Below are positions 1 through 9,536 of a DNA stretch of 64,000 nucleotides, one piece after another. Location of the stretch: contig JBEULC010000001.1 in NCBI GenBank assembly GCA_045504435.1, forward strand, positions 682,001 through 746,000, read 5' to 3'. The translations under genes and the position numbers were made by a program. The notes under the pieces are model-generated. The model was not told the DNA's origin and did not search any database. It saw only the letters and a program-made list of their open reading frames with translations. The DNA comes from JBEULC01 sp045504435 (GTDB lineage: Bacteria > Pseudomonadota > Alphaproteobacteria > WRAU01 > Hepatincolaceae). The first letter of the stretch is position 1; every line of letters starts with the position of its first letter.

Positions 1-161
1 ACAAAATTTCCCATATTGAAAAATTAGATCTAAGTAAATAAGAAATTAACCTACTTAACAATATATTAATATAATGTTGCAAATATAAATATATGTTATA
101 AACTATACATATCTGTTTTTGGCCCAATATATATTTTAGGTATTACAATAGGAGTTGGTAT

Positions 162-3098
162 ATGGTAGGTAAAATTGCTAGTTTTCTCTCTTCGTCTTTG
201 ATGGAGCTAAGTGTTTTTGATCTGGTTATATTAATTTTATTCACTTTAGCCATCGTAATCACTATTGTATTTAGCTTGTTTGCCATAGCGACTAAGGTTA
301 GAAAATTAAATAATGATATCACCGATCAATCAAATACTGCTATTTCTAACGATAAAATAATTTTAAATCAATTAGATACCATTATTGATCGTTTGTCTGA
401 TCCGCTTGTTAGACAAGGCCAAGTGGAGGATAATTCTAGTATCAAGGCCAATGCTGATCTTGCTCAGAAAAATAGCTTTCAAACCTCAGGGGAAACTCAT
501 AGCAGGTTTAATTCATATATTCCTAACTCTAATTTACCCGCTACACTCCCTGGTATTCCTTTTATTAACAACGAATCATCTTTAAATATTAAAGATAATG
601 AAGATAAAATTAATTCTGCAGAAGCTATATCTAATGTAAAAAGAGCACAAGTTACTAATATTACTAATGTGGAAAGCCCTGAGATCCTTGATATTCATGA
701 GCTTAATGAGCAAGATTATGAGCAAGAGAATACAGAATATAATAAGGATAAAAATCCCTTAAGTGGCTTATCTTTACCGCCTTTATCTCTTAATTTATTA
801 GATAAAAACATTGAAGAATCCGCGCAAAATTATAAAAGTCCTGTTGAAATCCCATTAGATCAATTAAGCCCTAATAAAGATCAAGAACTTATTATAGAAT
901 CTACTCCTAAAGCAGATATTTCAACTAGTAACGTAAAAATTGTTCCTAAATTAGAAGTAAATAAAAATGGAAACCCTTCTGCGGTTGATAAAGCGGAAAA
1001 TTTACAAACTTTAGCTTCAACTGACGCTACTTTGCAGAAAATTTTAAATCTTTATAACAGCAGCAATGTGGAAAAGCAAGCTATACTTACTGAAAATAGG
1101 CCTTCTGAAATAAATTTTAATGGTAAAAATAAAGCAGTAAGTGAAGATAATTTTAAAACTAAATATGAGAGCGAAAATTTTCCTCCTTTAAAAACTACTC
1201 AGACAAAAGGTGATTTTAAGTTAGTTACTACGGTAGGTGATTTCGAAGATACATCAAAACCTTGGCTTGATGCAACTAATTATACTAATTCTGCTTCTCC
1301 AAGTGTTGTTTCTCATGATAGTCAACCGGCTCAACCTCCGTCGTTAGTTGCAGAGGATGCTCAAGGTTTAACTTCAAATAATATGAAAACCAAGGATATG
1401 AATATACAGACCCCATATAATGATCTGGTTAATCAGAATTCAAGGAGTACTGCACCTTCAGCCATTGCTTCATTAGGCAATACTTATAATCAGAACTTTG
1501 CATTAGCTAATAGTTTAAATAATCCTGATTCTAATTTAAAAAAGTTAGCAGTTACCCCTTTTAATGCTAGCAAAAATCAATCTAACTTTAATAGGCCTTT
1601 AAACTCTGCTTCTGCATTTAATTTTAATAACCCTACTACTGAGGGAACTAATGCCCAAGCGATGACTTTTAATCAGTTTAATGAAACCTTAGGTGGGGCA
1701 AGTTTAACTAATAATAGGCCAATAGGTACTAATGGTCAAAATCAAGGTGTGCAAAATAAAGGACAAAATTTTAGGGGTTCAACTAATACCAACTTTAATA
1801 TTAATGCAATGAGAAACGCAGGGGGTAGGGCGTTTAATTATACTAATAATCCCTTAAATCCCCCTACTTTAAATAGCAATGTTAACAACAATGGTAACCC
1901 AAATACCCATAATGAAGTAAAATTTGGTGAAACTAGGACACAATATCAATCCCAGTCTTTGAATAAAAACTCTGCTAATCAGGGCTATGTTAAATCGGCT
2001 CCTTCTATTTTAAATAATTCTTTAAACGCGGCTAACAACCCACACTTATATAGTAATTCATCAAGCTTTGGATCAAGTAACTCTCCTGGAATAAATTTCA
2101 ACGCTTTGAACTCTAATGCGGGAAATGTTAATATAGACCAAGGTGAAAAAACTAATAGGTTTGGTAATCGGGCTCTTTCTAACCAAAATTTAGCCACTAA
2201 TAATCCAAATTTTAATAATACAAGACTTAATAATACAAGGATTAATAGAACTAATGGAATAAATATTGCTCAATTTAATGGTCCTAATAATCAAGAGGAA
2301 AGTTCTGCCAATAATATGCAGCAGGGCTATTTGAATTCTCAAAACTATCAAAATACCCAAAGCCCTACACTTAATGAAGGCAACCAGAATTTTAATAATA
2401 AAAGGCTTACCAATATCAGGGGCAGAGTTAATAGGATTAATGAGGCTAGCAACCTTAATGTTAAGCAAGCTTCTTTACAGGAGGCTACAGGAACTTTAGG
2501 TAGGCTAACTAGAGATAACTCTGCTAAAGCTTCAATAAATAGGGGATTTAACTTAAGGGAAAGAAATAACTCTAATACTAACGGGATTACTAGAGCGTCT
2601 AATGATAGAAACGCCAATATTAATATTACAAGCGATATTTTTAATAGAATAGGAGCGAATGCCCCTACTAGAGTTTCTGCCCCTACTACTTTGGGAGTAG
2701 GCTTAAATACTTCGTCTGGCTCTTCTAGATCAAGACTGCTTCCTAGAACATCAGCAGGTTACTTAAGATCTTCAGAAGGCAGTATAAATAATTTAAGGTC
2801 TTCAAGAAATGTGGAAAATAGAGAAAGCCCCAGCACTAATTACAATAATACACCTTTGAGGAAGGGCTTTTCGTCTAATCAAATTAGCAATAGAGAAGGA
2901 GCTAGAAGAGGGAGTTTAAATATTACCTTAACGAGTTTAAGATCTTCAGAAGCTAGGGGATCTAATCCTCGTTCATCAGTAAGTACTATGACTAACCGAA
3001 GAACAAGAGATTTAGGTAGTAATACTAGAACCTCTAATCAAACAGCAGCTTCTAAAAGTTCTACAAGAGCAGCAACAGTTTCTAGCTCTTTAAGATAA
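162..3098 (+). CDS. Asn-rich single-pass membrane protein, unknown function
   Basis: I do not recognise this 978-residue protein. One hydrophobic segment (about residues 18-43) near the N-terminus is followed by a short basic stretch, so it is probably anchored in the inner membrane; which side the bulk of the protein faces is not clear. The rest is low complexity with no visible fold. Residues about 50-350 are rich in Asp, Glu, Lys and Asn, the middle (about 400-750) is dominated by Asn with Ser, Thr, Phe and Gly, and the last 200 residues are rich in Arg, Ser and Asn with several LRSS motifs. The net charge therefore changes from acidic to strongly basic along the chain. The start has a good ribosome binding site (TAGGAG at 149-154, 7 bases before ATG). 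The frame stays open for 2.9 kb at this A+T content, so it is very likely a real gene. It could be a scaffold or surface-associated protein, but nothing in the sequence proves that. Confidence 0.75.
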   Translation: MVGKIASFLSSSLMELSVFDLVILILFTLAIVITIVFSLFAIATKVRKLNNDITDQSNTAISNDKIILNQLDTIIDRLSDPLVRQGQVEDNSSIKANADLAQKNSFQTSGETHSRFNSYIPNSNLPATLPGIPFINNESSLNIKDNEDKINSAEAISNVKRAQVTNITNVESPEILDIHELNEQDYEQENTEYNKDKNPLSGLSLPPLSLNLLDKNIEESAQNYKSPVEIPLDQLSPNKDQELIIESTPKADISTSNVKIVPKLEVNKNGNPSAVDKAENLQTLASTDATLQKILNLYNSSNVEKQAILTENRPSEINFNGKNKAVSEDNFKTKYESENFPPLKTTQTKGDFKLVTTVGDFEDTSKPWLDATNYTNSASPSVVSHDSQPAQPPSLVAEDAQGLTSNNMKTKDMNIQTPYNDLVNQNSRSTAPSAIASLGNTYNQNFALANSLNNPDSNLKKLAVTPFNASKNQSNFNRPLNSASAFNFNNPTTEGTNAQAMTFNQFNETLGGASLTNNRPIGTNGQNQGVQNKGQNFRGSTNTNFNINAMRNAGGRAFNYTNNPLNPPTLNSNVNNNGNPNTHNEVKFGETRTQYQSQSLNKNSANQGYVKSAPSILNNSLNAANNPHLYSNSSSFGSSNSPGINFNALNSNAGNVNIDQGEKTNRFGNRALSNQNLATNNPNFNNTRLNNTRINRTNGINIAQFNGPNNQEESSANNMQQGYLNSQNYQNTQSPTLNEGNQNFNNKRLTNIRGRVNRINEASNLNVKQASLQEATGTLGRLTRDNSAKASINRGFNLRERNNSNTNGITRASNDRNANINITSDIFNRIGANAPTRVSAPTTLGVGLNTSSGSSRSRLLPRTSAGYLRSSEGSINNLRSSRNVENRESPSTNYNNTPLRKGFSSNQISNREGARRGSLNITLTSLRSSEARGSNPRSSVSTMTNRRTRDLGSNTRTSNQTAASKSSTRAATVSSSLR

Positions 3099-3799
3099 TT
3101 AACTCTTAATTTTATTAAAAATATTTATAATAGATTTTTATCAAGAGAGCATTGGGAGGCTAATAATACAAGATCTGTAGGAAGTATGGCCACGCCTAGC
3201 AAATGGCATCAGATAAATTATTTTATACTAATAATTGTACCCCCAGCTAACTTCTAGCTAATGAAGTTAGTTTAAGTACTTTAGTAGCTAAAGCCTTTTA
3301 TTTTTATAATTTCACCTTTATTTTTTTAGCCTTAGGTTTATAAGATGTTTTTGATTATTAAGTTTTAATTAAATAATCAAAGGCTTGATTAAACAAAATT
3401 TAAACCTGATAAATTTTTTTCTAAGGGGGAAGCTAACCTAAGCCCTCAACCAAATCCTTCAAAGTTTTATTTCTAAAACTTTACCTTAAGGTATACATTT
3501 TAATTGTGATTTTAATAAGAGACCAAAGGATAGTTTATTATAATATGTTTTTTAAAATCAAGCTGTTATAATGATTATCTCTTTCACAGGCTAATATTAA
3601 TAAAATTTAAAATATTTAAATAACGCTTTAAAAGCAATGACCTTAAATTAAAATGCTCTTATAATAAAGCTGCTTATAATTTGCTTAATTTAATTTATAA
3701 ATAGCAAATTAAGGCCTTGATTTTATTAGATAATTCTATTAATTATAATTAATAAGCTTATTTTTTTAATTAAAATATATAAATTTGTGATTTTATAGT
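3099..3799. other. Gene-free stretch between the Asn-rich protein and radA
   Basis: No convincing coding frame on either strand. A perfect 8-bp hairpin (arms 3247-3254 and 3263-3270) with a short T-rich tail could terminate the upstream gene. The slightly more GC-rich patch around 3150-3260 could hold a structured RNA, but I could not match it to a known family. Confidence 0.4.
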
Positions 3800-5194
3800 A
3801 TGGCTAGAAAAGGCGCTACTGTTTTTGTATGTAATAACTGCGGTGAAAAATTCAATAAGTGGGCAGGACAATGTGATAATTGTGGAGCTTGGAATACTAT
3901 AGATGAAATAGGGATTGATTCCTTGTCTTCTAGCAGATTATCTAAAGGTATTGATCCTTCTAGTATGAAAAACCTTATTTTTGCCGATTTATCAGAACCT
4001 ACAGAAATTATTGACCGCTATTTGTCTAACATTAAGGAGTTTGATAGAGCTTGCGGTGGAGGATTAGTACCGGCTTCTGCCTTATTAGTTGGGGGAGACC
4101 CTGGGATTGGAAAATCAACTTTATTAATGCAAGTAGTAGCTAAACTTTGCCAACAATATTCTTGTGTATATGTTTCTGGTGAAGAATCATTAGATCAATT
4201 AAAAAGAAGAGCTTTACGCTTACATATTGTTACTAAAAATCTTAAAATTGCGACTGCTACTTCAGTAACTGATATTTTATATTCTTTAGAAGTTTCGGGC
4301 TATCCGCAAGTGCTGATTATAGATTCTATACAAACTATGTTTTTAGAATCAGTGGGATCATTACCAGGAAGCGTTAACCAGGTTAAAGCATCAGCTAATG
4401 AGCTTATTAATTTTTGCAAACGTCATAACATAATTATTATTATGATCGGTCATGTAACTAGAGAGGGTCAAATAGCAGGCCCTAAGGTGCTAGAGCATAT
4501 GGTGGATTGCGTATTATATTTTGAAGGAGAAAAAAATAACAGTTTTAGGATTCTAAGAGCAGTTAAAAATAGGTTTGGAGCAACCGATGAGATTGGTATA
4601 TTTGAAATGGGCGAAAAAGGTTTGCAAGAAGTTGATAATCCTTCAGCGTTATTTTTGCATGATTACTTAAGTAACACAAGCGGTACCGCAGTATTTGCTA
4701 CCATAGAAGGCCTAAGGCCAATTTTGGTTGAAGTCCAATCTTTGTTAGTTCCTACGGTATTTGCTACACCTAGAAGAGCTGTTGTTGGTGCAGATTCCAA
4801 TAGGCTTTCTATGCTTACTGCAGTTTTAGAGGCGCGCACAGGAATTTTATTGGCTACCAAGGATATTTATCTTAATATTGCAGGTGGTTTAAAAATCAAT
4901 GAACCAGCTCTAGATATGGCGGTTTGTGCTTCTTTGCTTTCTGGCTTTCTTGAGGCTCCTTTAAATAAAGAAACTATTTTTTTGGGAGAAATAAGTTTAT
5001 CAGGGCAGGTGAGAAACATTTCTCATATGGAAAGGCGATTATCGGAGGCCATGCGATTAGGATTTACTACGGCCATTATACCTAAGATTCCTAAAAAGCA
5101 AAAAGATTTAATTAAAAAAGAAGTTTTATCTAATATTAATCTCGTAGAAATTTCTAATATTAATGAATTAGTTAAAATAATTAAACAAAGCTAA
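3800..5194 (+). CDS. radA: DNA repair protein RadA
   Basis: RadA is a RecA-like ATPase that helps process recombination intermediates by extending branch migration. The 464 residues match the usual length. Visible features are an N-terminal four-cysteine zinc finger (C11, C14, C25, C28), a Walker A box GGDPGIGKST (98-107), the RadA signature KNRFG around residue 255, and a C-terminal Lon-protease-like domain. The ATG at 3800 places the zinc finger at the expected distance from the N-terminus. It stands alone between gene-poor stretches, with a strong hairpin downstream at 5243-5274. Nothing appears damaged, so recombinational repair is probably retained here even though radC is broken. Confidence 0.97.
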   Translation: MARKGATVFVCNNCGEKFNKWAGQCDNCGAWNTIDEIGIDSLSSSRLSKGIDPSSMKNLIFADLSEPTEIIDRYLSNIKEFDRACGGGLVPASALLVGGDPGIGKSTLLMQVVAKLCQQYSCVYVSGEESLDQLKRRALRLHIVTKNLKIATATSVTDILYSLEVSGYPQVLIIDSIQTMFLESVGSLPGSVNQVKASANELINFCKRHNIIIIMIGHVTREGQIAGPKVLEHMVDCVLYFEGEKNNSFRILRAVKNRFGATDEIGIFEMGEKGLQEVDNPSALFLHDYLSNTSGTAVFATIEGLRPILVEVQSLLVPTVFATPRRAVVGADSNRLSMLTAVLEARTGILLATKDIYLNIAGGLKINEPALDMAVCASLLSGFLEAPLNKETIFLGEISLSGQVRNISHMERRLSEAMRLGFTTAIIPKIPKKQKDLIKKEVLSNINLVEISNINELVKIIKQS

Positions 5195-5242
5195 AGGTTT
5201 AATCCTAAAATTTTTTTTGAGCAAGGCTATATAAATATGATC

Positions 5243-5274
5243 ACCTTAAGTAAAGAACATCTTTTACTTAAGGT
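5243..5274 (+). terminator. Hairpin downstream of radA
   Basis: A perfect 12-bp stem (arms 5243-5254 and 5263-5274, ACCTTAAGTAAA and its complement) with an 8-base loop lies 49 bases after the radA stop. The sequence after it is T-rich but not a pure T run, so intrinsic termination is likely but not certain. Confidence 0.55.
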
Positions 5275-5407
5275 AGTTATTATTATTTTACCAACAGTAA
5301 GTTTAATTTAGAATATATCTAGGTTAGATTATTCTAAAGGCTTTGCTTAAAGGATTTAAAATTTTAACTCCTTATCAGTTTTTATACATTACCTGGGGTT
5401 TATCCTC

Positions 5408-6600
5408 TCAGAAGCTACAACTTATCTCAGTTGGGCGTGCAAAAACTGAGATAGTTCCTAAGCTAACATTACTTATAAATTCGCAAGCGGTTTTATAAGG
5501 CCCATATGGAGCAATTTTTTCAGGTTGAGGATTTTTACAGCGTTCTCCAGAGCCAATAAAATTATTAGTTATTACTGAACGATTCCTTAGACAAAAATCA
5601 AGCGGCAAAGGTTTGCCATTTAAGTTCTGCTATAATATATTGATAATAATACTCACTAATTCTTTAAGAGAAGGTGCCGGTAGCCATATGTTGATAACTA
5701 TATCTAAAACTAGGCTTTGCAAAGTATGCTGAGGTGTTTTGGATGAGATTTATATCAGCAAAAGGGCGATAGGGTACTATCATATAATAAGAAAGGGTAT
5801 TAAGTAAAACTTCATAAACGTAAATAGGCTCTTTGTTTATTAACTTCTTGAAAATTTATAGCCTATATAACTTCATTTACTTTAGCAAATAAACTAATTA
5901 AGGTTGTATTATTATTTTTTACAAGGTTACCTAAAAGATGATTATAGCTATTAAAATTACCATAAGGTTTATTGAATCCAGGGGCTCTAAAAACAATAGC
6001 CTCACTTGGTATATTAAGCAATATTTCTGGCCCTTGGCGAGCTATCCTATAAAGAGCTTGACAAGCAGGTATAAGGCGACAACCTCTGGAAGATTTAATT
6101 TTACTATGGGTTATGCAAGAAGTACTTTCATGGTTAGTTCCCTTACCTAGAGTTATTGAGCCTATAAGAGTATTTATGATGTTCGTCTTCATAATATGTG
6201 ATTACATAATATATAAAATTTGGCATCATATAAGTCAAGAGGACTTTGATCCCGATAAAGAGTTACAGGTAATAGATTAGGACTATAGAGAGAAGCTTAA
6301 ATTTGTCCTAAATCAAGTATGATCTTAGTTTTTCCAACTTCTACTTTAACTACTTCAGCTTCTAACTTTGCATATCCTTTTAAACCATGGGGATAAGTTT
6401 AAGGGATCAATTTTAGTGTTGTTGATAATAGAGTCATTTACTTCAACGATATATTCGGCAGTTAGGCCAGTGATTTCCACTAATACAATCATCACCTAAA
6501 GTAAATCAGGTTAATAAAACATCCTCATCTGTATATAAGGCCCTGATTACCCTTACTTTAGTAAGTGAACTTCTAATTCCAGATTAAAAGCGCATTATTG
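5408..6600 (-). pseudogene. Decayed coding remnant, probably the 3' part of a secreted protease gene
   Basis: The minus strand holds protein-like fragments in shifting frames separated by stops, for example about 66 codons at 5608-5408 and 109 codons at 6192-5863, plus shorter pieces between 6300 and 6600 such as ITGLTAEYIVEVNDS. Several fragments contain spaced cysteines (SGERC, ACEF, SSRGC), as expected for a secreted protein. None matches a family I can name. Because it directly follows the trypsin-like remnant on the same strand, I infer it is the rest of the same gene or its downstream neighbour, now broken by many indels. No intact product is expected. Confidence 0.4.
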
Positions 6601-6639
6601 ATGGTGATCTAATATTCTCTTTAAATATAATAGCAAAAT

Positions 6640-7110
6640 AAAACTCAAGCACAAATGAAAGTAAATCAGTGGACGGGATATAATTTTTAAAGGATAGGAT
6701 TTTTTACCAGAGATAATTCTTGGTTGTAAATTTCCTATAGGGTAGGGGAATAGCTAGAGGGAACTATAGCACTCTATTTTATGCTTTGAGGACAATACAG
6801 ATTCTTAGAAAGGCAATAGGCACTATTTATCATTAAAGGAGACCCTCAAGCTCATACAAAGTGAGATCCAGGCCTAAGGTTAGTAGAGGGCAGGTATCAT
6901 TTTTATAATCAATATAGACATGCATGTTTTTTAATTTACGTTTTACCGCAGCGGTAATATTAATTAACATAGGAACAATTAGCAGCGGTTAAAAAACCAT
7001 TTATTACTAATAAGACTCCCTACACAATTAGCTTCACCGTCAGTATTATTATTTATACTTATAGACCCTAAGAAAGCTATTTTTTTAATATCAATCTCAT
7101 TAACGTAAAG
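6640..7110 (-). pseudogene. Trypsin-like serine protease remnant (S1 family)
   Basis: Translating the minus strand gives the S1 protease signature in pieces. NCVGSLISNKW is at about 7030-6997, continuing after a one-base shift as LTAANC (about 6992-6977), which corresponds to the family motif CxGSLIs..wvLTAAHC. Further on, DLTLYELEG (about 6868-6842) matches the region carrying the catalytic Asp (DIALLxL). The shift falls in an A6 run (6991-6996), and a second shift plus stop follows LTAANC. The catalytic His codon now reads Asn. No GDSGG motif was found downstream. The gene is therefore dead. Proteases of this type are uncommon in reduced alphaproteobacteria, so the ancestor may have been acquired and then lost. 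Confidence 0.7.
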
Positions 7111-7973
7111 ACTTTATTCTCTGGCTTTCTAGCTAGCTTAAGGTTACTGTGATCATTAATTTTTTTTATCTTTAGTATAAAGGGGTAGTTCAAACTCATC
7201 GCAAATTTTAATACAACTAGAAGGAGAGAAAAGATTGTAAAGGTCTATCTTGGCATTTAGCTACCTTTAATATTAGATTGCTTAAATATACACATCTAAT
7301 TACCTTGCGAAGAATATTTTATATTTTTATGCCTGTCAAATATAAAATATTATATTAAAGGTATTAAATAATATAAGTAATTTTTAGGAATATGTAAGTT
7401 AGTTTACCTAAATTTGGTATAAAAAGAAATCTAGTTACAATTTATTAATTAAAAATTAAGGATACCATTCGTTTTACCGGATTATAACGGTAATCTAGTG
7501 GGAAATTTTTTCTTTTATTTTATATTTCTTTTTTAATTTACATTTAATATATTGTAAAACAATTTATTAACCTGTTTTTAAGGGTTATTTTACTGATTAC
7601 TTACTTTATTCTTAAAATCTTAAAAATTTTTTAGGAAATTCTTTAAGTCTCCAACAACCCTAGGTTGACCTAAAGGTTGATTTAAATTTATGGGTAAAGC
7701 AGATGCAAATTTCAAGGCTATTGATAAGAGGATAGCAAAATATTTTTAACCAATTTTTTTACAAACCTAAAGCTTATAAAAATAAGGATAACAAGGGGAA
7801 ATTTTAATTTTGGTTTAATTATTATGGAGTTTAGAATCTTTTTAATTTGTTTTTTAATTTTTACTTAGTTACTCCTTAAAAGGCTACTTTTGGCAAGCAT
7901 ATTTTAAGAAAGGTATTTATTAACCCCCTATACTAAGGTAGTGAGTAAAAATCTAATATAATAAAAACAAAAA
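7111..7973. other. Gene-free AT-rich stretch
   Basis: About 860 bases with no supported coding frame, no tRNA-like element and no repeat that I could see. It lies between the decayed protease and the ptsG terminator and may be fully eroded coding DNA. Confidence 0.5.
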
Positions 7974-8003
7974 AATGGTCACCAAAGATATTTGATGACC
8001 ATT
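7974..8003 (-). terminator. Intrinsic terminator of ptsG
   Basis: On the minus strand a 13-bp stem (AATGGTCATCAAA paired with TTTGGTGACCATT, one G-T wobble) closes a TATC loop and runs straight into a seven-base T run. It lies 37 bases after the ptsG stop and is a textbook rho-independent terminator. Confidence 0.9.
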
Positions 8004-8039
8004 AGGTAGTAATTAATAAGTAATTAATAAATTTACTTA

Positions 8040-9536
8040 TTAATTACTTTCCATATAACTTTTCATTGACATCCTCAGGCTATCAGACCTTGGCCCAAAG
8101 ATAGAATGAACACTTTTGCCAGTAGCGACAATGCCCTTGGCTCCAAGATTTTTAAGTTCTTGTTGGTTTACCTTAGTTGGCTCTATAACTTCAACACGCA
8201 ATCTAGTAATACAAGAATCTAAGCCGCTGATATTTCCTTTACCACCATAAGCTACAACTAGTTTTCTTCCCATATCTGCATCTTTAGAGTTAATAGCTAC
8301 TGTAGAAGAGCTTAAGCTAGCAGGATTATTTGAAGCTGCCGCTTTGTTAGTAGCATTTAAAGTATTTAATACAGCATCTTCTCTACCTGGAGTTTTTAAA
8401 TTGAAATATTGAATAGTAAATCTAAAGATTACATAATATAAAACTGCCCAAACCATCCCTAAAGGAATTAACATCCAACCTTTGGTAGTATTAGCGTATA
8501 ATACCACATAATCTATTAATCCTTGGGAAAAAGTCATCCCATGATGAATTCCTAATTGCATAACCACTACATAAGCAAGACCAACTAAAATAGCATGAAT
8601 ACCATAAAGCATTGGAGCTACGAACAAGAATGAAAATTCAATTGGCTCAGTAATCCCAGTTACAAATGAAGTAAGAGCAGCAGAAATCATTAAGCTTGCA
8701 ACAGCTTTTCTGTTTTCTGGTTTAGCAGTGTGAATCATAGCAATTGCTGCAGCTGGTAAGCCCCACATTTTAGGTAAATAACTTCCAGCTAAATTTCCTG
8801 CAGTTTTATCCCCCGCTAAATATCTGGCAATATCTCCATGCACAGTTACGCCTGTGGCTGGATTTACATAACTACCTATTTCAAAAAAGAAAGGCACGTT
8901 CCAAATATGCTGTAAGCCAGCTGGAATTAACAATCTTTCTATAAAGCCGTACAGAGGGAATGCTACTTTAGGATTACCATAAGCTGCCCACTCAGAGAAT
9001 ATTTTAATCCCTGCGCCCACTGGCTGCCATACAAATACCATCAACGCGCCTAAAATTAAGCACACAATACCTGTAAAAATTGGCACAAATCTTCTTCCGC
9101 CAAAGAAAGCTAAAAATTCTGGTAGCTGTACATTGCTATACCTATTGTAAGAAATTGCAGCTACTGTACCTACTATAATACCTCCTAAAACCCCTGTATT
9201 AATAGTGGTTATCCCAAAAGATGATGTAGTTTCAAAGCCTGCTACTTTAGCTACTGCGCCCATAGTTGCTAAAAAAACCACATATCCTACTAATGCTGCT
9301 ATAGCGGAGGCACCCTCTTGTTTAGTAAAGGCAATTGCAATAGCAATGGCGAATAATAGAGGTAAAATACCAAAAATAGAAGATCCTGCTGCATCCATTA
9401 TTGAAGATATTGAAGCTGGAATAAAAAATAATTTAGCTGCTCCAAAACCTAATAATAGACCGGCAAGGGGTAGAACTGCCACTGGCAACATAAAGGCTTG
9501 TCCTACTCTTTGTAGACCGGAAATTAAAGATCTCAT
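8040..9536 (-). CDS. ptsG: PTS glucose-type permease, EIIBC (PtsG)
   Basis: This inner-membrane permease would import and phosphorylate glucose (or N-acetylglucosamine), taking phosphate from a separate EIIA. The 498 residues align throughout with enterobacterial PtsG as I remember it: MLPVAVLPLAGLLLG near the N-terminus, GFIERLLIPAGLQHIWN, GITEPIEFSF in the transport core, and a C-terminal EIIB domain with the phosphorylated cysteine in SCITRLRVEV (about residue 442). No EIIA domain is fused. An ATG 30 bases further upstream exists (9566), but GGAG lies about 8 bases before the ATG at 9536, and translation from there gives the family N-terminus. The gene stands alone, flanked by gene-poor DNA and followed by a strong terminator. 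Sugar PTS permeases are unusual in this class of bacteria, so transfer is likely. Glucose versus N-acetylglucosamine specificity is not settled by sequence. Confidence 0.93.
   Translation of the reverse strand: MRSLISGLQRVGQAFMLPVAVLPLAGLLLGFGAAKLFFIPASISSIMDAAGSSIFGILPLLFAIAIAIAFTKQEGASAIAALVGYVVFLATMGAVAKVAGFETTSSFGITTINTGVLGGIIVGTVAAISYNRYSNVQLPEFLAFFGGRRFVPIFTGIVCLILGALMVFVWQPVGAGIKIFSEWAAYGNPKVAFPLYGFIERLLIPAGLQHIWNVPFFFEIGSYVNPATGVTVHGDIARYLAGDKTAGNLAGSYLPKMWGLPAAAIAMIHTAKPENRKAVASLMISAALTSFVTGITEPIEFSFLFVAPMLYGIHAILVGLAYVVVMQLGIHHGMTFSQGLIDYVVLYANTTKGWMLIPLGMVWAVLYYVIFRFTIQYFNLKTPGREDAVLNTLNATNKAAASNNPASLSSSTVAINSKDADMGRKLVVAYGGKGNISGLDSCITRLRVEVIEPTKVNQQELKNLGAKGIVATGKSVHSIFGPRSDSLRMSMKSYMESN

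Noticed and set aside
1985..2617. Long antisense reading frames within the Asn-rich gene
   Set aside because: They are rich in Leu and Ile because Asn/Ser codons read that way in reverse. No ribosome binding sites and no independent similarity.
3160..3210. Possible SRP RNA apical motif (GTAGGAAGTATGGCC)
   Set aside because: Only a loose match to the GGAAG...GCAGCC loop, and the flanks do not pair into the expected helix.
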